From Williamwhitmania sp. (GTDB lineage: Bacteria > Bacteroidota > Bacteroidia > Bacteroidales > Williamwhitmaniaceae): 33,424 bases of DNA. The translations under genes and the position numbers were made by a program. Location: NCBI GenBank assembly GCA_035529935.1, contig DATKVT010000019.1, forward strand, positions 1 through 33,424, read 5' to 3'. The notes under the pieces are model-generated. The model worked only from the letters and a program-made list of their open reading frames with translations. It was not told the origin of the DNA and did not search any database. Positions 25,132 through 33,424 of this stretch are shown here, piece after piece. Each line of letters begins with the position of its first letter. The first letter of the stretch is position 1.

Positions 25132-27321
25132 ATGGTTGCGCTACGAGAAAAAGCATTATCAGAATTGTTGAGTCGTACCCCAGAAGGGGTAACCAAATCG
25201 GACGTTAAAATCTCCGATATTTTCGGAATCAACGTTTTCGACAGAAAAAAAATGAAGCAGTACCTTTCGGGTGAGGCCTATGAAAGTGTTGTTGCTGCCA
25301 TTGATGAGGGTCGAAGAATTGACCGTAAGGTGGCCGATCAAGTGGCCACGGGCATGAAAACATGGGCTATGGAGCGTGGTGCGACTCACTACACACACTG
25401 GTTTCATCCGCTAAACGATTCAACCGCTGAGAAGCATGATGCGTTTTTTGAGCTCCAGCGCGACGGGGGCGCAGTTGAGCGGTTTAGGGGAGAGCTACTG
25501 GTACAACAGGAGCCTGATGCTTCTTCTTTTCCAAGTGGAGGTTTACGTAATACGTTTGAGGCTCGAGGTTATTCTGCGTGGGATCCCTCTTCTCCTGCTT
25601 TTGTACTTGATGGAACACTCTGCATACCTACCATATTTATTTCATATACCGGTGAGGCGCTCGATTTAAAAATGCCGCACCTTCGCTCGTTGCAGGCGCT
25701 CGATAGGGAAGCCACCCTCGTTGGTCAGCTATTCGACAAGGATGTAAAAAAGGTATTTGTTACCCTAGGCTGGGAGCAAGAGTATTTTCTCGTTGACGAG
25801 GCGCTTTTCACGGCTCGCCCCGATTTAGTATTGACAGGACGTACGCTGATGGGGCACGTAGCTGCAAAAGATCAGCAGCTTGAGGACCACTACTTTGGAG
25901 CCATTCCGGACCGGATTGCTTCATTTATGAAGGAGTTGGAGTTTGAGTCATATAAACTTGCGATACCGGTAAAGACAAGACATAACGAGGTTGCGCCGCA
26001 CCAATTTGAGTGTGCACCCATTTTTGAGGAGGCCAACCTCGCAGTTGACCATAATTTACTGTTAATGTCCATTATGGATAAGGTAGCTCGCCGTCATAAG
26101 CTGCGCGTACTTTTCCATGAAAAACCATTTAAGGGAATTAACGGCTCTGGTAAGCATTGTAACTGGTCGATGCTCACCGATACTGGAGTAAATCTTCTTT
26201 CTCCTGGCAAGAATCCTCGCTCGAACATTCAGTTCCTTACCTTTTTGGTGAACACAATGAAGGCGGTTGATAAGCATGGATTGCTGCTGCTGGCAAGCGT
26301 AGCAAGCCAATCGAACTCTCACCGTCTAGGAGCAAATGAAGCACCGCCAGCAATTATGTCAGTTTTTATTGGTAAAACTCTTTCCGCATTGCTCGATTCG
26401 CTGGAGGAGCGTGTAACCGATAAAAAAATGACTCCGGAAGAGAAGACGGAAATAAAGTTGGATATTGGCAAAATCCCTGAGATACTATTGGATAATACCG
26501 ACCGCAACAGAACCTCTCCTTTTGCATTTACCGGTAACCGATTTGAATTAAGAGCTATGGGGTCATCTGGTAATGCTGCCTCTCCACTTATTGTTCTAAA
26601 TACAGCACTAGCTGAGCAGCTTCGGGAGTTTAGACTTGAAGTTGAGGCCGTGATAGCCAAGGGGGTTAAGAAAGATGAGGCCATTCTTCAGGTGTTGCGT
26701 AGCGTAATTACAGCAAGCAAGCAAATTCGATTTGAAGGGAATGGTTATAGCCAGGAATGGAAGGAAGAGGCTGCAAAGCGTGGTTTGCCCATCATGTACG
26801 ATGTACCCGAAGCGTTTAATGCGTTTTTGGATCCAAAGTCTCGCGCGATGTTTGGAGCTTTTGCTGTCCTAACTGACAGGGAGTTGGAATCTCGACACGA
26901 AATTCGGAATGAGACCTACATTAAGAAGATGCAAATTGAGGCTCGAGTATTGGGCGATTTAGCCATTAACCATGTAGTTCCCACCGCCTTGCTTTATCAA
27001 AACCTGCTCATCGATAATGTTAAGGGTTTAAAGGATCTCTTTCCTGAGTTGGAGTTTGCAGTGTTGGCAGAAACACAGCTTCAGAGCATCCGTAAGATTT
27101 CCGACCACGTTCGAAATATTCGGCAATTGACCAAAGCGCTGGTTGAGCGCAGAAAAGAGGTAAACAAGATTACGGATATGTTTGAACGAGCTTCAGTATA
27201 TTCAAAGGAGATCAACGCTATGATGGAGGAGGTAAGATACCATATCGACAAGTTGGAGTTGATTGTGGACGATAAGCAATGGCCGCTACCTAAGTATCGA
27301 GAATTACTCTTTTTACACTAG
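25132..27321 (+). CDS. glnN: Type III glutamine synthetase
   Basis: 729 residues, the length of the GS III class (types I and II are about 450 or fewer). Converts glutamate, ammonium and ATP to glutamine. GS III signatures include RGATHYTHWFHPLND (82-96), EVAPHQFECAPIFEEANLAVDHN and GINGSGKHCNWSM, which hold substrate and metal residues, and FTGNRFELRAMGSSGNAASP near 455. It is the phylum's typical ammonium-assimilating enzyme and fits functionally with the Amt gene at the left of the window. It is expressed alone: the previous gene has a terminator and a hairpin follows it. The promoter region has three evenly spaced G-run repeats. No Shine-Dalgarno sequence. Confidence 0.97.
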   Translation: MVALREKALSELLSRTPEGVTKSDVKISDIFGINVFDRKKMKQYLSGEAYESVVAAIDEGRRIDRKVADQVATGMKTWAMERGATHYTHWFHPLNDSTAEKHDAFFELQRDGGAVERFRGELLVQQEPDASSFPSGGLRNTFEARGYSAWDPSSPAFVLDGTLCIPTIFISYTGEALDLKMPHLRSLQALDREATLVGQLFDKDVKKVFVTLGWEQEYFLVDEALFTARPDLVLTGRTLMGHVAAKDQQLEDHYFGAIPDRIASFMKELEFESYKLAIPVKTRHNEVAPHQFECAPIFEEANLAVDHNLLLMSIMDKVARRHKLRVLFHEKPFKGINGSGKHCNWSMLTDTGVNLLSPGKNPRSNIQFLTFLVNTMKAVDKHGLLLLASVASQSNSHRLGANEAPPAIMSVFIGKTLSALLDSLEERVTDKKMTPEEKTEIKLDIGKIPEILLDNTDRNRTSPFAFTGNRFELRAMGSSGNAASPLIVLNTALAEQLREFRLEVEAVIAKGVKKDEAILQVLRSVITASKQIRFEGNGYSQEWKEEAAKRGLPIMYDVPEAFNAFLDPKSRAMFGAFAVLTDRELESRHEIRNETYIKKMQIEARVLGDLAINHVVPTALLYQNLLIDNVKGLKDLFPELEFAVLAETQLQSIRKISDHVRNIRQLTKALVERRKEVNKITDMFERASVYSKEINAMMEEVRYHIDKLELIVDDKQWPLPKYRELLFLH

Positions 27322-27371
27322 CAGCATAGCGTGTCAAACTTCTTGTTACAATTAGTTTGACCCTGTTTTAG

Positions 27372-27421
27372 AATCGATGCAGGAGAAGTTTTGTCTTAGC
27401 TTCTTTCCTGCATCGATTTTT
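27372..27421 (+). terminator. Terminator after glnN
   Basis: AATCGATGCAGG (27372-27383) pairs perfectly with 27407-27418, with AGAAG/CTTCT extending the inner stem, and is followed by T residues. Confidence 0.85.
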
Positions 27422-27568
27422 GTATTTAACCAATTTATAGATGTTTCTCATTCACTAAAAAATTGTTTACTTTTATGCCTTATTGGCCAATGTTGAATAG
27501 CCTCTTTGGTTGAACTTGTCAATAATCAGAATATCATTTTTGCATTTTTTGTAAGTAAACACGAAACA

Positions 27569-29578
27569 ATGGCAAAGAACTCCATTTCTATGGCGCTATC
27601 AGGCCTTATAGCCTTGATCCTGTGCTTTACAATGCTTCCAGAAAGTAGTCATGCCCAAGGCAAGTTCGAACGGGCCAATAAGGTTTTTGAAGCAGGTGGT
27701 TACTATGCATCCATAGACCTTTACCGGAACATATATAACGATATTGCCGATAATACTAAGAAGCCCTTTATCCTATTTCGTATTGCCGAAGCTTTTCGAA
27801 ATATTGGGAATGCCCGACAGGCCGAGATTTGGTATGCGAAGGCAATTAAAAAGGAGTATGCAGACCCTATTATCTACCTGCACTATGGCGATGTGCTCAT
27901 GATACAGGACGAATATGATAAGGCCCTTGCTGAATACCAGGAGTATAAGAAGTTGGTACCTAATGATCCAGTGGCTGACGAGCGTATGAAGAGTTGTCAG
28001 GTGGCCCAGCAGTGGAAGGAGAGTCCAACCGGCTACGTGTTGGAGCAGGTTGATTTTACGAATACCAAGTTTAATGATTTTTCGCCGGCATATGGGTCTG
28101 ATGACTATGGAATACTCTATTTTACATCCTCTCGACCTGGTACAGTAGGTAATAAAATTCATGCCGCTACGGGAGAAAATTTTACGGATATTTTTGTTAC
28201 CGAGCGCGACAGGAAAAATACTTGGAGTACACCAAAGCCTATAGAGGGCGAGGTAAATACCGAATTTGAGGAGGGATCGTGCTCCTTAAGCAGCGATTAC
28301 AATACAATGTATTTCACTAGGTGCCGCGTAAATAAGCGCGATAAGTTGGGATGTGAAATTCTAACAGCTACAAACCAGGATGGTAAGTGGGGGAAAATTG
28401 AAAAAATTCCTATTGCAGGTGATAGCGTAGTGGTTGCCCATCCAAGCATTTCCAGCGATGGTCTAACGCTTTACTTCGTTTCGGATATGCCCGGAGGCTT
28501 TGGCAAAACAGATATTTGGAAAGTGACCCGAAACAGCCCAACTGATACATGGGGCGAACCCATTAACTTAGGAGCATCCATTAATACAGCTGGTAGAGAG
28601 ATGTTTCCGTTCATCCATCCCGATGGCACCCTTTATTTTTCAACCGACGGTAGGCCTGGAATGGGTGGTCTCGATATTTTTAAAGCCACTCCGACCAAGG
28701 ATGGAGGCTGGGATGTTGTAAATATGCGATACCCAATCAACTCATCTGCCGATGATTTTGGAATTATTTTTCAGAAGGAAAAGGAGATGGGTTACCTAAC
28801 CTCACGCCGGAAGGGTGGTAGAGGTGGTGATGATATTTACCAGTTCTATCTACCTCCAATTAATTTTAACATTACTGGTATTGTTAAGGATGACAAAACG
28901 GATAAACCCCTTGACCAAGCCACCGTTAAGCTTATTGGTTCCGATGGCACTAACCTAAGTGTTGAAACTGGCAACGACGGGGTATTTAAATTTGTTCTGG
29001 CTGCCAATAACGATTATGTGCTTGTTTCTCAGCGGAATGGATACTTAAATGGGAAGGGTAAAGAAACTACGCGTGGTCTGACAGCTAGTAAGGATTTTAC
29101 CGCCACATTGTATATGGCCTCTACTGCAAAACCAATCGAACTACCAAATATTTTCTACGACTATGGCCGATGGGAGTTGAGACCTGAATCGATGGTTTCG
29201 CTCGATAAGCTTGTTGAGACACTCAACGATAATCCCAATATCACCATAGAGCTTGGTTCTCACACAGACAGCAGAGGAACAGATGCGTTCAACTACGAAT
29301 TGTCGCAGAAGCGTGCTCAAAGCGTTGTTGATTACCTAATTGAAAAGGGTATTGCGCCCGATAGGCTTAAAGCCAAAGGTTACGCTGCTTCCAATCCTAA
29401 GGTTGTTGATGCTCGCATTGCAGAGTCTTACCCATTCTTAAAAGAGGGTGTAGTGCTCTCCGACGAATTTATAAACGGGCTTCAAACGGATGATCAAAAG
29501 GAGATTTGCCACCAGCTCAATCGTCGAACGGAATTCAAGGTTTTGTCCACCGATTATAAACCGGTAGCAAAGCAGTAA
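27569..29578 (+). CDS. OmpA-family envelope protein: TPR, PD40 propeller, CarboxypepD_reg-like, OmpA (PorE-like)
   Basis: 669 residues from the ATG at 27569. A signal peptide is clear (about 1-29, ending SSHA). Next come TPR-like helices (about 30-140), a beta-propeller of PD40/WD40-like blades (about 150-425, with repeated LYFVSDMPGG-type and TLYFSTDGRPGMGG-type units), a CarboxypepD_reg-like beta sandwich starting INFNITGIV near 431, and an OmpA C-terminal peptidoglycan-binding domain (about 526-640) with ELGSHTDSRGTDAFNYELSQ. This order is the PorE (PG1058) architecture of the type IX secretion system, but Bacteroidota carry several paralogues, so the role is not proven. No lipobox cysteine is present at the cleavage site, unlike lipoprotein PorE. 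The longer frame from 27506 uses a TTG and was rejected. Confidence 0.85.
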   Translation: MAKNSISMALSGLIALILCFTMLPESSHAQGKFERANKVFEAGGYYASIDLYRNIYNDIADNTKKPFILFRIAEAFRNIGNARQAEIWYAKAIKKEYADPIIYLHYGDVLMIQDEYDKALAEYQEYKKLVPNDPVADERMKSCQVAQQWKESPTGYVLEQVDFTNTKFNDFSPAYGSDDYGILYFTSSRPGTVGNKIHAATGENFTDIFVTERDRKNTWSTPKPIEGEVNTEFEEGSCSLSSDYNTMYFTRCRVNKRDKLGCEILTATNQDGKWGKIEKIPIAGDSVVVAHPSISSDGLTLYFVSDMPGGFGKTDIWKVTRNSPTDTWGEPINLGASINTAGREMFPFIHPDGTLYFSTDGRPGMGGLDIFKATPTKDGGWDVVNMRYPINSSADDFGIIFQKEKEMGYLTSRRKGGRGGDDIYQFYLPPINFNITGIVKDDKTDKPLDQATVKLIGSDGTNLSVETGNDGVFKFVLAANNDYVLVSQRNGYLNGKGKETTRGLTASKDFTATLYMASTAKPIELPNIFYDYGRWELRPESMVSLDKLVETLNDNPNITIELGSHTDSRGTDAFNYELSQKRAQSVVDYLIEKGIAPDRLKAKGYAASNPKVVDARIAESYPFLKEGVVLSDEFINGLQTDDQKEICHQLNRRTEFKVLSTDYKPVAKQ

Positions 29579-29589
29579 CTGAAAAGATA

Positions 29590-29621
29590 AAAAGCGCTCT
29601 GGCAACAGAGTCGCTTTTTTT
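29590..29621 (+). terminator. Terminator after the OmpA-family gene
   Basis: AAAAGCG-CTCT pairs with AGAG-CGCTTTT across a 6-nt loop with one bulged T, then further T residues. Confidence 0.8.
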
Positions 29622-29654
29622 ATTTGGTAACAATTCAAACAACAGTTTCAGAAG

Positions 29655-30824
29655 ATGGAAAAGAAGTCCAGATACGAACAAAGAGGTGTATCTGCATCGA
29701 AAGAGGATGTTCATAACGCCATAAAAAATCTAGATAAAGGAATTTTCCCAAAGGCATTCTGCAAGGTAGTCCCAGACTTTTTGGGTGGTGATCCCGAATA
29801 CTGTAACATCATGCATGCCGATGGGGCTGGTACCAAATCCTCGCTGGCCTATGCCTACTGGCGTGAGACAGGCGATATGTCGGTATGGAAGGGTATTGCT
29901 CAAGATGCCATTGTGATGAATACCGACGATCTACTTTGCGTAGGAGCATTTGACAACATTCTGGTATCCTCTACCATCGGGCGGAACAAAAGACTTATTC
30001 CTGGGGAGGTAATTACTGCAATCATTCAGGGTACTGAGGAGTTTATTCAGGAGATGCGCGATCTTGGAATGAATATTTTTCTCACTGGGGGAGAAACGGC
30101 CGATGTGGGTGATCTAGTTCGAACAGTTATTGTGGACTCAACCGTCACTGCTCGCATGCCGCGATCGAAGGTGATTTCCAACGCTAGCATTCAGGATGGA
30201 GATGTAATTATTGGATTATGCAGTTACGGGAAAGCATCGTATGAAAAGAAATATAACGGAGGAATGGGTTCCAATGGGCTTACTTCTGCCCGACACGATA
30301 TATTTGCAAAAGCTGTTGGCGAAAAATATCCGGAAACATACGATACGGGAATACCTAATGAAGTTGCCTACACTGGGTCGTTAAATTTGACACAAAAGGT
30401 TGACAGCGTTGGCATGACGGTAGGCGAATTGGTGCTATCTCCCACCAGAACTTATTTACCCGTTGTTAGGGAAATACTAACCAACTATAGCCCTTTGATT
30501 CATGGTCTTATTCATTGTTCTGGTGGAGGACAAACCAAGATATTGAACTTCGTCGATGGTTTACACATTATTAAAGACAGTATGTTTGCCGTTCCACCCT
30601 TGTTCAACTTGATCCAGCATTCATCCAATACCGATTGGCAAGAAATGTATAAGGTATTTAACATGGGACACCGATTTGAAATTTATGTGTTTCCTGAATT
30701 TGCCGATGATATTGTGGCCATTTCGAAGGAGTTTGGAGTCGACGCTCAGATCATTGGTCTTGTTGAGTCATCAAAGGAGAAGAAGTTGACCATTAAAAGC
30801 GAGCTTGGTACATTCCTTTATTAG
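29655..30824 (+). CDS. purM: Phosphoribosylformylglycinamidine cyclo-ligase (AIR synthetase)
   Basis: 389 residues. Forms aminoimidazole ribonucleotide in purine biosynthesis, using ATP. YEQRGVSASKEDV at the N-terminus and HADGAGTKSSLAYAYW (about 53-68) hold the ATP/substrate loop of the PurM fold; DAIVMNTDDLLCVGAFDN and FLTGGETADVGDLVRT are further family motifs, followed by HCSGGGQTK and NMGHRFEIYV. It is longer than the roughly 345-residue E. coli enzyme, as I recall for Bacteroidota PurM. Separated from its OmpA neighbour by a terminator; prfA follows after 59 bp with its own promoter. Confidence 0.93.
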   Translation: MEKKSRYEQRGVSASKEDVHNAIKNLDKGIFPKAFCKVVPDFLGGDPEYCNIMHADGAGTKSSLAYAYWRETGDMSVWKGIAQDAIVMNTDDLLCVGAFDNILVSSTIGRNKRLIPGEVITAIIQGTEEFIQEMRDLGMNIFLTGGETADVGDLVRTVIVDSTVTARMPRSKVISNASIQDGDVIIGLCSYGKASYEKKYNGGMGSNGLTSARHDIFAKAVGEKYPETYDTGIPNEVAYTGSLNLTQKVDSVGMTVGELVLSPTRTYLPVVREILTNYSPLIHGLIHCSGGGQTKILNFVDGLHIIKDSMFAVPPLFNLIQHSSNTDWQEMYKVFNMGHRFEIYVFPEFADDIVAISKEFGVDAQIIGLVESSKEKKLTIKSELGTFLY

Positions 30825-30829
30825 TAAGA

Positions 30830-30857
30830 TTGAGCTTCGAAATTATTGCTAAATTTG
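30830..30857 (+). promoter_or_regulatory. Candidate promoter of prfA
   Basis: TTG (30830-30832), 17 nt, TAAATTTG (30850-30857), ending 26 bp before the prfA start codon. The -7 match is exact; the upstream spacing is slightly short. Confidence 0.6.
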
Positions 30858-30868
30858 CAGCCAATTTT

Positions 30869-30876
30869 AAGGAGGT
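30869..30876 (+). promoter_or_regulatory. Full Shine-Dalgarno sequence of prfA (AAGGAGGT)
   Basis: AAGGAGGT is 7 nt before the ATG and complements the canonical 16S tail in full. None of the other genes in the window with its own leader has such a site, which makes it exceptional here. Confidence 0.8.
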
Positions 30877-30883
30877 CATATAA

Positions 30884-31963
30884 ATGAGCGATTTTCTAGG
30901 TAAACTTCATAGTTTGAAACTCAAGTTTGAGGAGGTTGGGCAGCAATTAACTGACCCTCAAATCATTTCAGATCAAAAGCGATATGTTTCGCTGAACAAG
31001 GAGTATCGGGAACTTGAGCCATTGGTGGAGGCTTACGAAACGTATAAGAATATTTTAAGCAATATCGACTTTTCAAAGCAGATACTATCATCGGAGAAGG
31101 ATGATGAGATGCGCGAAATGGCCAAAGGTGAAATTGACTCCCTAACAACACAGAAGGAAAAGATTGAGGAGGAGATAAAGTTGCTCCTGATTCCTTCGGA
31201 TCCAGAGGATGAAAAAAATGCAATTCTCGAGATTCGGGGAGGAACGGGTGGTGACGAAGCTGCTATTTTTGCCGGAGACCTCTTCCGAATGTACTCGAAG
31301 TATATCGAAAGTAGGGGGTGGAAGTACGAGATAAACGACTACTCTGAAGGCTCTGCTGGAGGCTACAAGGAAATTGTGATGAAGGTAACCGGAAAAGGTG
31401 TATACGGTATTTTGAAGTATGAATCGGGTGTACATCGTGTACAGCGGGTACCTCAAACCGAGACACAGGGGCGAGTGCATACTTCTGCTGCAACAGTTGC
31501 AGTTCTACCGGAGGCGGAGGAGTTTGACGTTGATATAAAGATGGAGGATATCCGTAAGGACACCTTTTGTGCGTCTGGCCCTGGAGGACAGTCAGTTAAC
31601 ACAACCTACTCTGCAATTCGTTTATCGCACGCACCCACTGGTATAGTGGTGCAGTGTCAGGATCAAAAATCTCAGATTAAGAACTTTGAAAAGGCGATGG
31701 CTGAACTGCGCACTCGAATCTACAACCTCCAGTATCAAAAGTATATTGACGCAATTGCCAGCAAGCGAAAAACAATGGTGTCAACTGGTGACAGATCGGC
31801 AAAGATAAGAACCTACAACTATCCACAAGGGCGCGTTACCGATCACCGCATTAATCTAACGCTTTACAATCTTGCTTCCATTATTGATGGTGATATTCAG
31901 GAATTGCTTGATAAGTTACAAATGGCCGAAAATGCAGAAAGGTTGAAGGAGAGCGAAATTTAG
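30884..31963 (+). CDS. prfA: Peptide chain release factor 1
   Basis: 359 residues. Terminates translation at UAA and UAG. The GGQ catalytic motif is at residues 234-236 in SGPGGQSVN. The RF1-type recognition segment is [24 protein letters not shown], containing the P-x-T tripeptide (here PQT) that marks RF1 rather than RF2 (SPF). No in-frame UGA frameshift is present, as expected for RF1. It has its own candidate promoter and a perfect Shine-Dalgarno sequence, and pyrF follows 18 bp after, so the two likely share a transcript. Confidence 0.96.
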   Translation: MSDFLGKLHSLKLKFEEVGQQLTDPQIISDQKRYVSLNKEYRELEPLVEAYETYKNILSNIDFSKQILSSEKDDEMREMAKGEIDSLTTQKEKIEEEIKLLLIPSDPEDEKNAILEIRGGTGGDEAAIFAGDLFRMYSKYIESRGWKYEINDYSEGSAGGYKEIVMKVTGKGVYGILKYESGVHRVQRVPQTETQGRVHTSAATVAVLPEAEEFDVDIKMEDIRKDTFCASGPGGQSVNTTYSAIRLSHAPTGIVVQCQDQKSQIKNFEKAMAELRTRIYNLQYQKYIDAIASKRKTMVSTGDRSAKIRTYNYPQGRVTDHRINLTLYNLASIIDGDIQELLDKLQMAENAERLKESEI

Positions 31964-31981
31964 TATTAACCTAGAAAGCCT

Positions 31982-32812
31982 ATGAATTCGCAGGATCTTT
32001 TTAAGAATATTCAAAAAAAGCGGAGCTTTCTTTGCGTGGGGTTGGACACCGACCTGAACAAAATTCCGGAGTATTTACTTTCCCGGGAAGACCCTATTTT
32101 TGAGTTTAACAAGCGAATTGTTGAGGCAACGGCTCCATTTGCCATTGCTTATAAACCCAACTTGGCTTTCTATGAATTCCAGGGGGCACAAGGTTGGATT
32201 AGTTTACAGAAAACGGTAAAGTTCATTCGTATGAACTATCCCGATATTTTCCTTATTGCCGACGCAAAGCGCGGGGACATTGGAAATACCTCAAAAATGT
32301 ATGCCAAGGCATTTTTTCAACATTTTGGTTTCGATGCTATCACACTTTCTCCCTATATGGGACAGGATACCGTCACACCTTTTCTCGCATTTGATGGGAA
32401 GTGGGTTGTTATGCTTGGCTTAACATCCAACGAGTCGGCTGCAGAATTACAGATGTTACCCCTTGCAGATGGGAAACGATTGTTCGAGCGCGTAATTGAA
32501 ACTTCAATGCAATGGGGCCACGAAAACAATATGATGTATGTGGTAGGGGCAACAAAAGCTCAGATGCTAGCTGATGTAAGGAAAATAGTGCCACACCATT
32601 TTCTCCTAATTCCAGGAGTTGGTGAGCAGGGTGGGAGCCTTGAGGAGGTGGTTGAATTTGGGGTGAACTCACAATGCGGATTAATTGTAAACTCTTCTCG
32701 TGGGATAATTTATGCAGACCATACGCAGCGTTTTGCAGAAGTTGCAGCCGCAAAAGCGGAAGATTTACAGATGCAAATGGCTGGACATTTGAAATCAAAA
32801 GGGTGCATCTAG
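31982..32812 (+). CDS. pyrF: Orotidine 5'-phosphate decarboxylase
   Basis: 276 residues. Last step of UMP synthesis, orotidine 5'-phosphate to UMP. The catalytic DAKRGD at 94-99 (D94, K96, D99) is intact and defines the family; [12 protein letters not shown] at 18-29 and [10 protein letters not shown] at 56-65 fit the longer type-2 PyrF subgroup. The C-terminal [10 protein letters not shown] and [10 protein letters not shown] phosphate-binding segments are complete. It lies 18 bp after prfA with no terminator between, so read-through expression from the prfA promoter is probable. Confidence 0.95.
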   Translation: MNSQDLFKNIQKKRSFLCVGLDTDLNKIPEYLLSREDPIFEFNKRIVEATAPFAIAYKPNLAFYEFQGAQGWISLQKTVKFIRMNYPDIFLIADAKRGDIGNTSKMYAKAFFQHFGFDAITLSPYMGQDTVTPFLAFDGKWVVMLGLTSNESAAELQMLPLADGKRLFERVIETSMQWGHENNMMYVVGATKAQMLADVRKIVPHHFLLIPGVGEQGGSLEEVVEFGVNSQCGLIVNSSRGIIYADHTQRFAEVAAAKAEDLQMQMAGHLKSKGCI

Positions 32813-32825
32813 ATTTACGAAAGTA

Positions 32826-32872
32826 TTTTGCATAAAAAAAGGGTGGTTTTACCACCCTTTTTTTATGCAAAA
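32826..32872. terminator. Bidirectional terminator, perfect 22-bp stem
   Basis: The left arm (32826-32847) and right arm (32851-32872) are fully complementary around a TTT loop; the core is AAAAAAAGGGTGGT with its complement. The A and T tracts serve both pyrF (plus) and the kelch gene (minus). Confidence 0.93.
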
Positions 32873-32881
32873 TTGTATTGA

Positions 32882-33424
32882 CTATTTGTCGTTTGCGTTG
32901 TAGGTGTCATATGGCAGGAATTCCCAAATATCATCAAGATATGTGCTTCCAGAAACACCGGTTACAACAAATCCTCTTCCACTTACAGTGAATCCAACTG
33001 CGTTTGACCGAGCAGCTCCTTCGAAGTCAGTTTTTCTTGTCCACAAATCAGTTACAGGGTTATATTCCCATACAGTAGAGATTATAGTGTTGTCATCACC
33101 AGTTGTAATATACCCAAGTCCATTAATTACGAATGCAACAGCATTTGCTCTTACTATGGAGGTATAATTATCATCATACGATTCATTCGAATCGTTGGCA
33201 ATGTCTCTTTTCTTGGTCCAAGTATCGGTCGAGGCATCGTAAGCCCAGAAATCAGCAGGATGAGTTGCATTTTGAGTTCCTGTGCAAACGTAAGCAATGT
33301 CGTTGATGACAAATGCAACAGCATTCATTCGTTTACTACCGGGAAGGCTTGTTTTCTGAGCCCAAGTATTGGTGCTAGGGTCATACTGCCATAGATCTTT
33401 GAGGTAATTTCCATCGTAACCTCC
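32882..33424 (-). CDS. Kelch-repeat protein, 5' part outside the window
   Basis: 180 codons open to the right edge of the window, so the N-terminus is missing; an internal Met at 33328 is not the real start. Three to four kelch blades can be seen, each with an NAVAFVI or NAVGFTV strand, a GY/GF and Gly-Thr turn, and a conserved WxYDPxTxxWxxK strand (for example LWQYDPSTNTWAQK and VWEYNPVTDLWTRK). Blades of this kind form a beta-propeller used for protein or sugar binding. The C-terminus ends soon after the last blade (DIWEFLPYDT), and no C-terminal secretion or membrane domain follows. Location and partner unknown; kelch proteins in this phylum are often exported. Confidence 0.88.
   Translation of the reverse strand, partial: GGYDGNYLKDLWQYDPSTNTWAQKTSLPGSKRMNAVAFVINDIAYVCTGTQNATHPADFWAYDASTDTWTKKRDIANDSNESYDDNYTSIVRANAVAFVINGLGYITTGDDNTIISTVWEYNPVTDLWTRKTDFEGAARSNAVGFTVSGRGFVVTGVSGSTYLDDIWEFLPYDTYNANDK

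Noticed and set aside
27506..27568. N-terminal extension of the OmpA-family protein
   Set aside because: It starts at TTG and would bury the signal peptide that begins at the ATG at 27569.

Overview
The window is an ordinary-looking chromosomal stretch from a member of the Bacteroidota, probably an anaerobic or facultative Bacteroidales/Marinilabiliales-type organism. Four things point there. Promoters match the Bacteroidota primary-sigma consensus (TTTG, 18-21 nt, TAnnTTTG). Almost no gene has a Shine-Dalgarno sequence. SecD and SecF are fused. Several families are typical of the phylum: type III glutamine synthetase, a PorE-like OmpA protein, DUF3109 and TIGR02757. No phage, insertion sequence, CRISPR array or toxin system is visible. 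All complete genes appear intact; the genes at both window edges are cut.

Layout. 1-4633 (minus): a two-component system (histidine kinase, then NarL-type regulator) upstream of a TorF-type porin and an ammonium transporter (left-truncated). 4702-6958 (plus): two tandem paralogous NAD-malate dehydrogenases. 7115-12380 (plus): secDF, then a tight lolD / TIGR02757 / trmN6 cluster. 12454-13788 (minus): a saccharopine dehydrogenase-like enzyme. 14175-16790 (plus): mutS with a TTG start, followed by tRNA-Gly and tRNA-Leu. 17272-20841 (minus): M16 peptidase, O-methyltransferase, a MerR/B12-binding regulator of the CarH/LitR type and an ECF sigma factor. 21087-24907 (plus): tRNA-Phe, gpmI, a DUF3109 protein and an M20 dipeptidase. 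25132-32812 (plus): glnN (type III GS), a PorE-like OmpA protein, purM, prfA and pyrF. 32882-33424 (minus): a right-truncated kelch-repeat protein.

Functional threads. Nitrogen: Amt imports ammonium, GS III assimilates it, and a two-component system sits beside amt. Central metabolism: two MDHs, GpmI, PurM and PyrF. Cell envelope: SecDF, LolD, porin and OmpA/PorE-like. Regulation: a probable cobalamin-dependent (possibly light-sensing) regulator next to an ECF sigma factor whose promoter region carries repeated candidate operators.

No wholly new system is evident. The most interesting signals are regulatory: three evenly spaced G-run repeats upstream of glnN; repeats TAGTCTAAATA around the ECF sigma promoter beside the CarH-like gene; and a full Shine-Dalgarno sequence on prfA in a genome region that otherwise lacks them.
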